Shown here in pieces: positions 1-8,644 of a DNA stretch of 64,000 bases. Source of the stretch: Natronobacillus azotifigens (lineage in GTDB: Bacteria > Bacillota > Bacilli > Bacillales > Amphibacillaceae); the NCBI RefSeq assembly GCF_026805325.1, contig NZ_JAPRAT010000007.1, positions 1 to 64,000 of the forward strand. Reading direction: 5' to 3'. Position 1 is the first letter of the stretch. Every line of letters starts with the position of its first letter. A program made the position numbers and the translations under genes. The notes below the pieces were generated by a model that worked only from the letters and a program-made list of their open reading frames with translations, searched no databases and had not been told where the DNA came from.

Positions 1-170
1 CCTCGTCGAAACGACCACTTTCACTTAGGTTAAACCCTAAAAAGAGCTTCAACCTCGTCGAAACAACCACTTTCACTTAGGTTAAACCTTAAAAAGAGCT
101 TCAAGCTCATCGAAACGACCACTTTCACTTAGGTTGACCCCAAAAAAGTGCTCTAACCTCGTCAAAACAC
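1..170. repeat. 52-bp tandem repeat array (3.3 copies visible)
   Basis: Three consecutive 52-bp units start at 1, 53 and 105, and a partial fourth unit runs from 157 to about 170. Units 1 and 2 differ at only a few bases; unit 3 is more diverged and the fourth decays. Each unit contains CACTTTCACTTAGGTTAA and ends with a GCTTCAA-like stretch before CTCGTCGAAAC. The period is not a multiple of three and no ORF crosses the array, so it is non-coding. It starts at the window edge and probably continues upstream. In B. subtilis the gene before xerC is trmFO; whether that holds here cannot be seen. Confidence 0.9.
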
Positions 171-334
171 TTACATACCTAGATTCGCTAATGAACAGTT
201 TATTCAAAGGGTGTAAGAAAGGAACCTATGTGTATAGGAAATTCAATAGTAAAGCTTTCAATATCTAATTTTGAAATATATATATACATTGATTTATCTG
301 GTGAAGGAATCATAAGATAAGAAGTGAATAATGA

Positions 335-363
335 TTGACATATAGAAAAAAAGAGCATATAAT
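335..363 (+). promoter_or_regulatory. Consensus sigma-A promoter for xerC-hslVU-codY
   Basis: TTGACA at 335-340 and TATAAT at 358-363 are separated by exactly 17 bases, matching the vegetative consensus at all 12 positions. Transcription would start near 370 and leave a leader of about 200 nt before xerC. It is the only strong promoter seen before codY, so it probably drives all four genes. A second TTGACA at 387 has a TATAAT only 5 bases downstream and cannot work with it. Confidence 0.8.
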
Positions 364-404
364 TTCCAATTGGTAAGTTTAAATACTTGACAGTGTATAT
401 AATT

Positions 405-427
405 GTTTGCCTAGCTCCTAGTCAAAC
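405..427. promoter_or_regulatory. Inverted repeat just downstream of the xerC promoter
   Basis: GTTTG (405-409) pairs with CAAAC (423-427) and CTAG (411-414) with CTAG (418-421), around a 3-base centre with one mismatch. It lies about 35-57 bases after the predicted transcription start. It could be a repressor operator or an RNA hairpin in the leader. No T-run follows, so it is not a terminator. Function is unknown. Confidence 0.4.
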
Positions 428-579
428 AAAATTTGAGTTCATTCTAGTTCGAGATCAAAGAGCTTTTTATCTACAGAACAAGCTTTCAGAACTTTGTTGC
501 AATTCGGTAAATGATTTGCGTTACCTGTCATAATATGTTACGGTTTAATCGCTTATACTAATGAGATGAAGTGATCGAG

Positions 580-1488
580 ATGCTAGAAGATTTACTACAA
601 AAATTTGAAACCTACTTGCAGATTGAAAAGAATGCCTCAAAATATACTTTAACGTATTATCGAAAAGACATTGAATCTTTATATCTTTTCATGGAAAAAG
701 AGTGCATTCAAGAGCTAACCAACATTGATTATCAAACTGTTCGTCTTTATTTAACAACATTGTACGACCAACAATTAAGTAGAAAAAGTGTATCAAGGAA
801 AATTTCCAGCTTGAGAAGTTTCTATAGGTTTTTAGAGCGTGAGGGTGATGTAGACAAAAACCCTTTTCTACAAGTATCGTTACCGAAATCAGAGCTTACA
901 TTACCGAATTTTTTGTATCATGAAGAGTTAGAAGCATTATTTCGTGTAAGTGATTTGTCTACTCCATTAGGCCAACGCAATCAAGTGTTATTAGAGCTAA
1001 TGTATGCAACGGGAATACGGGTTAGTGAGTGTGCTACACTCACACTCGATGCGATTGATTTTGATTTACAAACGATTTTAGTTATTGGAAAAGGCAGAAA
1101 AGAAAGGTATCTTCCTTTTGGTTCATTTGCAGCAAAAGCTTTACTTCGTTATCTAGAAGATGGACGTGAAGTGTTAAAGAGTAAATCAAACAACAGCAAT
1201 GCGTTTGTTTTCTTGAACGCAAAAGGAAACCCAATCACCACTCGTGGGATTCGATTAATACTTAATAACTTAGTAAAGGATGCGGCTTTAACTGTTCATT
1301 TACACCCACATGCATTGAGGCATACATTCGCTACTCATTTACTAGATGCCGGAGCAGATCTCAGAGGTGTTCAAGAATTATTGGGACATGAACATTTATC
1401 GTCTACACAGATATATACACATGTAACAAAAGACCGACTTCAACACGTCTATATGAATAGCCATCCTAGAGCAAAAAAAAACAAATAA
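580..1488 (+). CDS. xerC: Tyrosine recombinase XerC (CodV)
   Basis: This is a site-specific tyrosine recombinase that, with XerD, resolves chromosome dimers at dif in the Xer system. The N-terminal SAM-like core-binding domain (about 1-90) is followed by the catalytic domain. The catalytic residues are visible: Arg in ATGIRVSE, Lys in GKGRKERY, the HPHALRH box, His in LLGHEHLSS and the Tyr nucleophile in IYTHV. About 302 aa is normal for the family. The frame also opens at GTG 571; ATG 580 is preferred because an AAGTGA-like Shine-Dalgarno lies 5 bases before it and it aligns better with B. subtilis CodV. It is first in the xerC-hslV-hslU-codY cluster, as in B. subtilis. Confidence 0.95.
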   Translation: MLEDLLQKFETYLQIEKNASKYTLTYYRKDIESLYLFMEKECIQELTNIDYQTVRLYLTTLYDQQLSRKSVSRKISSLRSFYRFLEREGDVDKNPFLQVSLPKSELTLPNFLYHEELEALFRVSDLSTPLGQRNQVLLELMYATGIRVSECATLTLDAIDFDLQTILVIGKGRKERYLPFGSFAAKALLRYLEDGREVLKSKSNNSNAFVFLNAKGNPITTRGIRLILNNLVKDAALTVHLHPHALRHTFATHLLDAGADLRGVQELLGHEHLSSTQIYTHVTKDRLQHVYMNSHPRAKKNK

Positions 1489-1507
1489 TTTAGTTTGGGG
1501 TGAGGAG

Positions 1508-2053
1508 ATGGATATGCAATTTCATGCAACGACAATATTTGCTACGCAACACAAAGGACAATGCGCAATGAGTGGTGACGGGCAAGTCACGATGGGAAAT
1601 GCAGTTGTGATGAAACATAAAGCAAGAAAAGTGCGTAAATTATTTCGTGGTCAAGTATTAGCAGGCTTCGCAGGATCTGTTGCAGATGCTTTTACATTAT
1701 TTGAAAAATTCGAAGCAAAACTGGAAGCGTTTAATGGTAATTTAGAAAGGGCTTCGGTAGAGTTAGCTAAAGAATGGCGAAGCGATAAAGTGTTACGTAA
1801 ATTAGAAGCGATGTTAATCGTAATGAATAAAGAAACCTTATTACTTGTATCTGGTACAGGAGAAGTGATTGAACCGGATGATGGTATCTTGGCAATTGGT
1901 TCCGGGGGGAATTATGCCTTAGCAGCAGGGAGAGCGTTGAAACGTTACAGTCCTGAAAAAAGTGCTAGTGAAATAGCGAAAGCAGCTTTAGAGATTGCCG
2001 GAGAGATTTGTGTGTATACGAATGATCAAATTATTTTAGAAGTTATTGAATAA
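1508..2053 (+). CDS. hslV: HslV/ClpQ peptidase subunit of the HslUV (CodWX) protease
   Basis: This is a proteasome-beta-like peptidase that forms hexamer rings capped by the HslU ATPase. The Ntn-hydrolase core begins with HATTIFAT, and [16 protein letters not shown] and AIGSGGNYA are all conserved. The length of 181 aa equals B. subtilis ClpQ. ATG 1508 follows a GGGGTGAGGAG Shine-Dalgarno; ATG 1514 is an alternative. Neither start puts Ser or Thr right after the initiator Met. The conserved Thr-Thr pair, which is N-terminal in E. coli HslV, is preceded here by 5-7 residues. It lies 19 bases after xerC and 15 before hslU. Confidence 0.96.
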   Translation: MDMQFHATTIFATQHKGQCAMSGDGQVTMGNAVVMKHKARKVRKLFRGQVLAGFAGSVADAFTLFEKFEAKLEAFNGNLERASVELAKEWRSDKVLRKLEAMLIVMNKETLLLVSGTGEVIEPDDGILAIGSGGNYALAAGRALKRYSPEKSASEIAKAALEIAGEICVYTNDQIILEVIE

Positions 2054-2068
2054 TTAGGAGGTTTACAG

Positions 2069-3472
2069 ATGGAATTTGATTTATCTCCAAAACAAATTGT
2101 AGCAGAACTAGACCAGTATATTATTGGTCAACACCAGGCGAAAAAGTCAGTTGCTATCGCATTGCGAAATCGGGTTCGTAGAATGAAATTAGATGAGAAG
2201 ATGCGCGAAGAGATTGTCCCAAAAAACATTCTGATGATCGGCCCTACAGGTGTAGGGAAAACAGAAATCGCCAGAAGATTGGCTAAGTTAGTAGGTGCTC
2301 CGTTCATTAAAGTAGAAGCAACTAAATTCACAGAAGTAGGCTATGTAGGCCGCGACGTTGAATCTATGATTCGTGATCTGGTGGAAATGGCTGTTCGGAT
2401 GGTAAAAGAAGATAAAATGAAGCAAGTTCAAGATAAAGCTGCTGAATTAGCCAATGAACACCTGGTAAACCTACTCGTTCCGTTGGCGAAAAAAAAGCAA
2501 AACCAAATAAAGAATCCTTTTGAAATGTTCTTTCCACAAGCTCAAGAGGATGAAGAAGTAGTTGATAAATCAGATTCATCCACAGAGCAGGAAATCGCTT
2601 CAAAGCGGAAGCGTGTAAAACATCAACTGCATTTAGGAGAGCTAGAAGATACGATCGTTTCTATTGAAGTAGAGGAACAAAATGCATCGATGTTTGATAT
2701 GATGCAAGGTTCTGGGATGGAACAAATGGGAATGAATATGCAAGATATGTTTGGACAATTCATGCCTAAAAAAACGAAAAAGAGAAAATTAACAGTAAAG
2801 GAAGCACGTAAAGTGCTAACGCAACAAGAAGCGCAAAAGCTTATCGATATGGATGAAGTAACTCAAGATGCTCTACATAAAGTTGAACAATCAGGAATGA
2901 TTTTTATTGATGAGATTGATAAAGTTGCCGCAAAAGGTGAACAACAAGCAAATGTTTCTCGGGAAGGTGTTCAACGAGATATTTTACCAATCATTGAAGG
3001 ATCAACTGTGGTATCAAAATATGGGCCTGTTAAAACGGACCACATTTTGTTTATTGCAGCAGGTGCTTTTCATATGGCAAAACCATCTGATTTAATTCCT
3101 GAATTACAGGGACGTTTTCCGATTCGTGTAGAATTAGAAAAATTATCTGTAGAGGATTTTAAACGGATTTTAACAGAGCCATCAAATGCACTATTAAAGC
3201 AATATCAAGCGCTTTTAAGAACCGAAGATGTAGAAGTTGTTTTTACGGATGAAGCAATTACGAGAATTGCCGAAGTGGCATTTCACGTTAATCAAGATAC
3301 AGATAATATTGGAGCAAGAAGGTTGCACACGATCTTAGAAAAACTTCTAGAAGATTTAACCTATGAAGCATCAGATGTTACGCTTCCTACAGTAGAAATC
3401 ACTGCCACATATGTAAATGAAAAACTAAATACTATTGCAGAAAACAAAGATTTAAGTCAATATATACTATAA
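2069..3472 (+). CDS. hslU: HslU/ClpY AAA+ ATPase of the HslUV protease
   Basis: This AAA+ unfoldase recognises substrates and feeds them to HslV. The Walker A motif GPTGVGKTE lies near residues 57-65, Walker B is IFIDEIDKV, and the sensor region has the [10 protein letters not shown] box. Between them lies the charged intermediate (I) domain with a Met-rich stretch ([16 protein letters not shown]), which is variable in this family. The C-terminus ends DLSQYIL, the kind of tail that docks into HslV. The length of 467 aa matches the family. Its AGGAGG Shine-Dalgarno lies just before ATG 2069. Confidence 0.97.
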   Translation: MEFDLSPKQIVAELDQYIIGQHQAKKSVAIALRNRVRRMKLDEKMREEIVPKNILMIGPTGVGKTEIARRLAKLVGAPFIKVEATKFTEVGYVGRDVESMIRDLVEMAVRMVKEDKMKQVQDKAAELANEHLVNLLVPLAKKKQNQIKNPFEMFFPQAQEDEEVVDKSDSSTEQEIASKRKRVKHQLHLGELEDTIVSIEVEEQNASMFDMMQGSGMEQMGMNMQDMFGQFMPKKTKKRKLTVKEARKVLTQQEAQKLIDMDEVTQDALHKVEQSGMIFIDEIDKVAAKGEQQANVSREGVQRDILPIIEGSTVVSKYGPVKTDHILFIAAGAFHMAKPSDLIPELQGRFPIRVELEKLSVEDFKRILTEPSNALLKQYQALLRTEDVEVVFTDEAITRIAEVAFHVNQDTDNIGARRLHTILEKLLEDLTYEASDVTLPTVEITATYVNEKLNTIAENKDLSQYIL

Positions 3473-3499
3473 CAGTAATTATTTGAACGGAGGATTATT

Positions 3500-4279
3500 A
3501 TGGAGTTATTAAATCGCGCTAGAAAAATCAATTCTATTTTACAAGGAACTACAACAAAGTCAGTGAATTTTACTGATATGGCTACAATTTTACAAGATAT
3601 TATGGCTGCAAACATTTTTGTAGTGAGTCGTAAAGGAAAGTTGCTTGGTTTTTCCATAAATCAACAAATTGAGAATGCTAGAATGAAGGCTATGTTAGAA
3701 GAAAGACAATTCCCTGAAGCCTACACAGATAGTTTATTTTCGATTAAAGATACTACAGCAAATATAGATATCAATAGTCCATATACAGCATTTCCAGTAG
3801 AGAATCAGGATTTATTTAAAGATGGTTTAACTACAATTGTTCCGATTATTGGGGGAGGAGAACGATTGGGTACATTAATTTTAAGTCGGCTCTCCAATAG
3901 TTTTAACGATGATGATTTACTTCTTGCTGAATATGGTGCTACGGTGGTTGGAATGGAAATTCTGCATGAAAAAACAGAAGAGATTGAGAAAGAAGCTAGA
4001 AGTAAAGCGGTTGTCCAAATGGCAATAAGCTCATTATCTTACAGTGAATTAGAAGCGATCGAACATATCTTTGCTGAATTAGATGGTAAGGAAGGGTTGC
4101 TGGTTGCAAGTAAAGTAGCTGATCGTGTTGGTATAACGAGATCAGTTATCGTCAATGCGCTACGTAAATTGGAAAGTGCAGGCGTTATTGAGTCGCGCTC
4201 ATTAGGGATGAAAGGAACGTATATAAAAGTACTGAATGATAAATTCTTAGTTGAGTTACAGAAACTTAAAACAAATTAA
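3500..4279 (+). CDS. codY: Global transcriptional regulator CodY
   Basis: CodY senses branched-chain amino acids (GAF domain) and GTP and represses nutrient-scavenging, motility and competence genes. The N-terminal GAF domain covers about 1-155. The C-terminal winged helix-turn-helix includes [20 protein letters not shown], the highly conserved DNA-recognition segment. The length of 259 aa is identical to B. subtilis CodY. An ACGGAGG Shine-Dalgarno precedes ATG 3500. It is the last gene of its cluster and is followed by a strong terminator. It lies directly upstream of fla/che, which CodY controls in B. subtilis. Confidence 0.98.
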   Translation: MELLNRARKINSILQGTTTKSVNFTDMATILQDIMAANIFVVSRKGKLLGFSINQQIENARMKAMLEERQFPEAYTDSLFSIKDTTANIDINSPYTAFPVENQDLFKDGLTTIVPIIGGGERLGTLILSRLSNSFNDDDLLLAEYGATVVGMEILHEKTEEIEKEARSKAVVQMAISSLSYSELEAIEHIFAELDGKEGLLVASKVADRVGITRSVIVNALRKLESAGVIESRSLGMKGTYIKVLNDKFLVELQKLKTN

Positions 4280-4281
4280 TC

Positions 4282-4324
4282 AAAAACCATTACCAGAACT
4301 AGTTTCTGGTAATGGTTTTTTTTT
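4282..4324 (+). terminator. Rho-independent terminator after codY
   Basis: AAAACCATTACCAGAA pairs perfectly with TTCTGGTAATGGTTTT around a CTAGT loop and runs into nine T residues. This separates the xerC-codY transcript from fla/che. Confidence 0.95.
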
Positions 4325-4789
4325 GCAAAAATAGTTTTTCTTATTTGCGTAGGTGTAATGAAACAAGGTTTATAATTCTGCATTTAATTGCTTTTTAAAA
4401 ATTTTACAAGTTTTTAATCCGTTTATAAAAAATGTTTCTAAAGACCTAGTAAATAAATGAAGTATCAAAGAAATTGAAATAAATCTAAATTAATTACCAA
4501 TTATTCACGAAAAGATAATAGCAAATAATGTTGAAAAATAAAAGAAAAGCCTTTATCTTTCTAATCTTTTGTGTGATAATTAGACTGATATTATTGATAT
4601 TTTTCGACATTTTTTTCAAGATTTTTAATTAATCGTTTTTAGTCCTTTAGTCTTATTTGTTACAGGTGTGCTAGCAACTAAAGTCAGAATGTTATTAAAC
4701 ACCATAGACAGTGCGGTTTTTTTACAATACAATTACGTTTAGATTACACTCGACAAAAACGGATCATTTTTTACAGGAGGTGCTAGATA
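4325..4789. other. AT-rich fla/che upstream region
   Basis: No gene is supported in this 465-bp stretch. The nearest promoter-like match to flgB is TTTACA (4721-4726), 18 bases, TACACT (4745-4750), which is weak. A further TTGAAA (4531-4536), 17 bases, TATCTT (4554-4559) is also weak. I found no convincing sigma-D site (TAAA, about 15 bases, GCCGATAT) and no good CodY box, although B. subtilis fla/che is controlled by sigma-A, sigma-D and CodY. The flgB Shine-Dalgarno, AGGAGGTG, lies at 4775-4782. Confidence 0.5.
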
Positions 4790-5185
4790 ATGTCGTTGTT
4801 TGGAAGTTCAATTACTAATTTGCAACATGGCTTGAATTATGCTGCATTAAAGAATCAAACAATTTCTAATAACATTGCGAACGTTGATACGGCAAACTAT
4901 AAAGCACAGAACGTTCAATTTAAAAAAATTTTAAATCAAGAAATGAACGATGGGTTTAAAGCGCAACGAACACATGAGAGACACTTGGATTTCGGAAGTG
5001 GTTCGGCAAGGGATTTTCGAATTACTACAAATAGAAATACACAATATAACCATAATGGAAACAACGTGGATATAGATAAGCAAATGACCGAGCTAGCAAA
5101 TAATCAAATTTATTATCAAGCATTGATCGAACGTTTGAACGGAAACTTTAATACATTGCAGACAGTAATTAGGGGAGGAAGATAA
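4790..5185 (+). CDS. flgB: Flagellar basal-body rod protein FlgB
   Basis: FlgB is a proximal rod component of the flagellar basal body and is exported by the flagellar type III apparatus. The N-terminal rod/hook motif NQTISNNIANVDTANYK is clear, and the C-terminal helix carries NQIYYQALIERLNGNF. At 131 aa it has the usual size. It is the first gene of the fla/che operon and has a near-consensus Shine-Dalgarno. flgC follows after 2 bases. Confidence 0.97.
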   Translation: MSLFGSSITNLQHGLNYAALKNQTISNNIANVDTANYKAQNVQFKKILNQEMNDGFKAQRTHERHLDFGSGSARDFRITTNRNTQYNHNGNNVDIDKQMTELANNQIYYQALIERLNGNFNTLQTVIRGGR

Positions 5186-5187
5186 GC

Positions 5188-5643
5188 ATGAGTATCTTTA
5201 ATGGAATTAATACGAGTGGAAGTGCATTAACTGCTCAACGACTAAGAATGGATACAATCTCGTCTAATATTGCAAATGCGGAAACTACAAGAGCAACGAT
5301 AAATGAAAACGGAGAATTTGAACCTTATCGTCGGAAAACAGTGAATTTCCAACAAGCTGAACAACCTTTTTGGGGGCATTTACGACGTGCAAGAACTGGA
5401 AATCAGTCAGTAGGTTCTGGTGTAAAAGTTACAGGAATTACAGAAGATAGAGAACCGTTTACTATGGTTTATAACCCTAATCACCCGGACGCTGGTGAAG
5501 ATGGTTATGTGCAAATGCCTAATGTAGATCCACTACAGGAAATGGTGGATCTGATGAGTGCGACAAGATCATACGAAGCAAATATTACATCGATTAATGC
5601 AACTACAGGTATGCTGATGAAAGCACTAGAGATTGGTAGATAA
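5188..5643 (+). CDS. flgC: Flagellar basal-body rod protein FlgC
   Basis: FlgC is a rod protein acting with FlgB, FliE and the other rod subunits between the MS ring and the hook. The N-terminal rod motif reads MDTISSNIANAETTR and the C-terminal rod motif reads DLMSATRSYEANITSINAT. At 151 aa it matches the family. The start ATG lies 2 bases after the flgB stop behind GGGGAGGAAG, so translation is probably coupled. Confidence 0.97.
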   Translation: MSIFNGINTSGSALTAQRLRMDTISSNIANAETTRATINENGEFEPYRRKTVNFQQAEQPFWGHLRRARTGNQSVGSGVKVTGITEDREPFTMVYNPNHPDAGEDGYVQMPNVDPLQEMVDLMSATRSYEANITSINATTGMLMKALEIGR

Positions 5644-5672
5644 CTAGAACTAAAGATGAAGGGGAGTAAACA

Positions 5673-5975
5673 ATGGGAATAAATCTTCAAGCACTTCAAA
5701 CCATGCAACCAACTGCATTTACGAATACACCTAGGTCTACTGTTGGAGAAGCACATTCACAATTTTCAAATCAGTTAAAAAACGCAATTGAACAATTAAA
5801 TCAATCACAAATTGCTTCTGAGCAAAAAACAATTGCTTTAGTTAATGGTGAAATAGATGATTTACATGATGTCATGATTACTGCGCAAAAAGCAAGCATC
5901 ACGATGAACATGGCAGTTGAAATGCAGAGTAAAGTAATCGATGCTTACAATGAAATTATGCGAATGCAAATTTAA
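5673..5975 (+). CDS. fliE: Flagellar hook-basal body complex protein FliE
   Basis: FliE joins the MS ring (FliF) to the rod. This short helical protein of 100 aa has the conserved C-terminal segment HDVMITAQKASITMNMAVEM and an ending YNEIMRMQI. A GGGGAG Shine-Dalgarno lies before ATG 5673. Position between flgC and fliF is the invariant order in Bacillus. Confidence 0.95.
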   Translation: MGINLQALQTMQPTAFTNTPRSTVGEAHSQFSNQLKNAIEQLNQSQIASEQKTIALVNGEIDDLHDVMITAQKASITMNMAVEMQSKVIDAYNEIMRMQI

Positions 5976-6013
5976 AGGCATTTCTACTAAAGGTTGTTTT
6001 TGTATGGAGGCAA

Positions 6014-7621
6014 ATGATGAAAGAGAACTTAACTATCTATCGAGATAAAGTAATAGAAATTTGGAAAACAAAATCAAATAAACAAAAAACGTTCATCCTG
6101 TCTATGGTGCTTTTATTTTTGATAATTGTAGTAGGTGGTAGTGTCTTGATGGCAAGGTCGCCCATGGTGCCGTTATATAACAATTTGTCCATGCAAGAAG
6201 CGGGGCAAATCCGAGCAGAACTAGATGCCCGTGGTGTCAATCATGAGATTACGGATGCCGGTACGGCTATTCGTGTGCCGTCAGACCAGGTGAATAACCT
6301 ACTGGTTGAATTAGCGGCACAAGGGATTCCTAATACTGGTGGAATCGACTATTCTTTTTTTAGTGAAAATACATCTTGGGGTGTAACGGATAACGAGTTT
6401 GACATGATACGCTTAGATGCGATGCAAACGGAATTATCGAATATGATTACCGGAATAAGCGGGATAGATCACGCGAATGTAATGATCACATTACCTCAAC
6501 AGCAAATTTTTGTGACAGACCAGCAAGGTGATGCATCTGTTTCCGTCGTATTAACTACAGCTCCAGGATATCAATTTGAAGCAAATCAAATAAATGGACT
6601 ATATCATCTTATTTCAAAAACCATTCCTAATCTCTCTACAGATAATATCGTCATTATGGATGCAAATTTAAATTATTATGATATGGAAAATGGTTCCGGT
6701 ACTACTAGTGGCGACTTATACGCAACACAACAACAAATTAAGCAAGATATTGAACGAGATATCCAGCGTCGTGTTCAACAGATGCTTGGAGTTATGATTG
6801 GCCCGGATAAGGTTCTAGCATCTGTTACTACAGATATTGATTTCACACAAGAGAATCGGTTAGAACAATTAGTAGAACCGTATGATGAGGAGCAAATGGC
6901 TGGATTGCCAATAAGCATTGAAACCATTCAGGAAACCTATACTGGAGAAGGTGCACCAATTGATGGAGTCGGTGTTGGAGAAGAAGATATCCCGAATTAT
7001 CCAGCAGGGGAAACGGGTGTTGGTGATTATGAACTAGTTCAAGAATCCGTGAATTATGAGTACAACCGAATTCAAAGAGAAATTATCGAAAGCCCTTATA
7101 AAATACGTGATTTAGGAATTCAAGTAGCAGTTGATAACCGTAGAGACACACTTGATGAAGCAGGAGAACCAGTGTTTTTGACAGCAGCTGAACAAGCGGA
7201 AGTAGAAGCAAGTATTGCATCTATATTAGAGTCAATAATCTCTACATCTATCGATCAAACATACGGAGAAATTGATATGGCGAATCGTACGTCGATCGTT
7301 TTCCAAGAATTTAGTGGCATACAAGGTGGAGAAACACCAGGTGTTCCGGTGATACCAACTTGGGTTTATGTTGTTGGTGGGATTTTGGTCGTATTAATTG
7401 CAGGATTAATCATCTTATTGGTTCGTAGAAGAAATAATCAAACCACAGAAGAATTCGATTATACAGAAGAGACAACAATACGCCAACCTAATGAGATTCC
7501 GGATATAGAAGAACCAGAAGATACCGAAAGTACCATTAGAAGAAAACAACTGGAGAAAATGGCGACAGACAAACCAGATGAGTTCGCTAAATTATTACGC
7601 AGTTGGATTGCAGAAGATTAG
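6014..7621 (+). CDS. fliF: Flagellar MS-ring protein FliF
   Basis: FliF forms the MS ring in the membrane, the platform for the C-ring and the export gate. Membrane segments are at about residues 27-47 and 449-471, with a large extracellular region of two ring-building motifs between them. The C-terminal tail (ending LRSWIAED) is the expected FliG-binding segment. At 535 aa it matches B. subtilis FliF. Two adjacent ATG codons follow a TGGAGG Shine-Dalgarno. fliG starts 12 bases downstream. Confidence 0.97.
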   Translation: MMKENLTIYRDKVIEIWKTKSNKQKTFILSMVLLFLIIVVGGSVLMARSPMVPLYNNLSMQEAGQIRAELDARGVNHEITDAGTAIRVPSDQVNNLLVELAAQGIPNTGGIDYSFFSENTSWGVTDNEFDMIRLDAMQTELSNMITGISGIDHANVMITLPQQQIFVTDQQGDASVSVVLTTAPGYQFEANQINGLYHLISKTIPNLSTDNIVIMDANLNYYDMENGSGTTSGDLYATQQQIKQDIERDIQRRVQQMLGVMIGPDKVLASVTTDIDFTQENRLEQLVEPYDEEQMAGLPISIETIQETYTGEGAPIDGVGVGEEDIPNYPAGETGVGDYELVQESVNYEYNRIQREIIESPYKIRDLGIQVAVDNRRDTLDEAGEPVFLTAAEQAEVEASIASILESIISTSIDQTYGEIDMANRTSIVFQEFSGIQGGETPGVPVIPTWVYVVGGILVVLIAGLIILLVRRRNNQTTEEFDYTEETTIRQPNEIPDIEEPEDTESTIRRKQLEKMATDKPDEFAKLLRSWIAED

Positions 7622-7633
7622 GGGGAAACCTTT

Positions 7634-8644
7634 ATGGCTAAAAAGCAAATATTGACTGGTAGGCAAAAAGCTGCGATTCTATTGATTTCATTAGGACCGG
7701 ATGTTTCTGCTCAACTATATAAACATTTAACAGAAGAAGAAATTGAAAAATTAACCCTTGAAATTTCATCCGTAAAAAAAGTAGAGACAGAGCAAAAGGA
7801 AGACATTTTGGAACAGTTTCACCAGATTGCTTTAGCTCAGGACTATATAACACAAGGTGGAATTGGCTACGCGAAAACAGTTTTAGAAAAAGCTGTCGGA
7901 TCTGATGAGGCAGCTAGCATTATCTCGAGGTTGACCTCGTCTCTACAAGTGAAGCCATTTGATTTTGCTCGAAAGGCAGACCCAGGGCAGATTCTTAATT
8001 TTATACAAAGTGAGCATCCTCAAACGATTGCGTTGATCTTATCGTACTTAGATAAAGAGCAGGCAGGGCAAATCCTCTCTGCATTACCGCAAGAAGTACA
8101 AGCAGATATTGCCAAAAGGATCGCTATTATGGATTCAACATCCCCTGAGATCATTTACGAGGTAGAACAAATATTAGAGCGAAAATTATCTGCAACTGTT
8201 ACGCAAGATTATACACAAACGGGTGGTATACCTGCAGTTGTAGAAGTGTTAAATGGTGTGGATCGTAGTACAGAAAGAACAATTTTAGATGCACTTGAGA
8301 TTCAAGATCCAGAATTAGCAGAAGAAATCAAAAAACGTATGTTTGTATTTGAAGATATTGTTACATTGGATAACCGCGCAATTCAACGAGTTATTCGAGA
8401 AGTTGAAAATGATGATTTACGCTTAGCATTAAAAGTCGCAAGCGATGAAGTACAAGAGATTGTCTTTAGCAACATGTCCTCAAGAATGGCAGAAACATTC
8501 AAGGAGGAGATGGAGTTTATGGGGCCAGTACGTCTACGTGATGTGGAAGAAGCCCAAACCCGGATTGTTTCAGCAATTCGACGCCTAGAAGAAGTCGGAG
8601 AGATTGTGATTGCTCGTGGCGGAGGAGATGATATTATTGTCTAA
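7634..8644 (+). CDS. fliG: Flagellar motor switch protein FliG
   Basis: FliG is the C-ring subunit that touches the stators and generates torque. It has N-terminal (FliF-binding), middle (EHPQTIALILSYLD, the EHPQR-like motif) and C-terminal domains. The C-terminal torque helix is visible as RAIQRVIREVENDDLRLALK. At 336 aa it is close to the B. subtilis protein (338). The 3' end overlaps the preferred fliH start. Confidence 0.97.
   Translation: MAKKQILTGRQKAAILLISLGPDVSAQLYKHLTEEEIEKLTLEISSVKKVETEQKEDILEQFHQIALAQDYITQGGIGYAKTVLEKAVGSDEAASIISRLTSSLQVKPFDFARKADPGQILNFIQSEHPQTIALILSYLDKEQAGQILSALPQEVQADIAKRIAIMDSTSPEIIYEVEQILERKLSATVTQDYTQTGGIPAVVEVLNGVDRSTERTILDALEIQDPELAEEIKKRMFVFEDIVTLDNRAIQRVIREVENDDLRLALKVASDEVQEIVFSNMSSRMAETFKEEMEFMGPVRLRDVEEAQTRIVSAIRRLEEVGEIVIARGGGDDIIV

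Larger units (their letters stand above)
171..570. other. Intergenic region upstream of xerC
   Basis: This AT-rich stretch has no supported gene on either strand. It holds a perfect consensus sigma-A promoter (335-363) and an inverted repeat (405-427), listed separately. The remaining roughly 140 bases before xerC contain a short direct repeat of CAGAAC near 474-493 but no convincing terminator and no small ORF with a ribosome binding site. Confidence 0.6.

Noticed and set aside
1-170. CRISPR array
   Set aside because: The 52-bp units are contiguous with no unique spacers, so this is a plain tandem repeat.
387-403. Second promoter TTGACA ... TATAAT upstream of xerC
   Set aside because: The two boxes are only 5 bases apart, so they cannot form a sigma-A promoter together.
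4381-4440. CodY box before fla/che (AATTTTACAAGTTTT)
   Set aside because: Only 9 of 15 positions match the CodY consensus in a very AT-rich region, which is near chance.
4721-4790. Sigma-D promoter before flgB (TAGA, 15 bases, ACGGATCA)
   Set aside because: Only about half of the -10 positions match GCCGATAT and the -35 has a mismatch; it is not strong enough to annotate.
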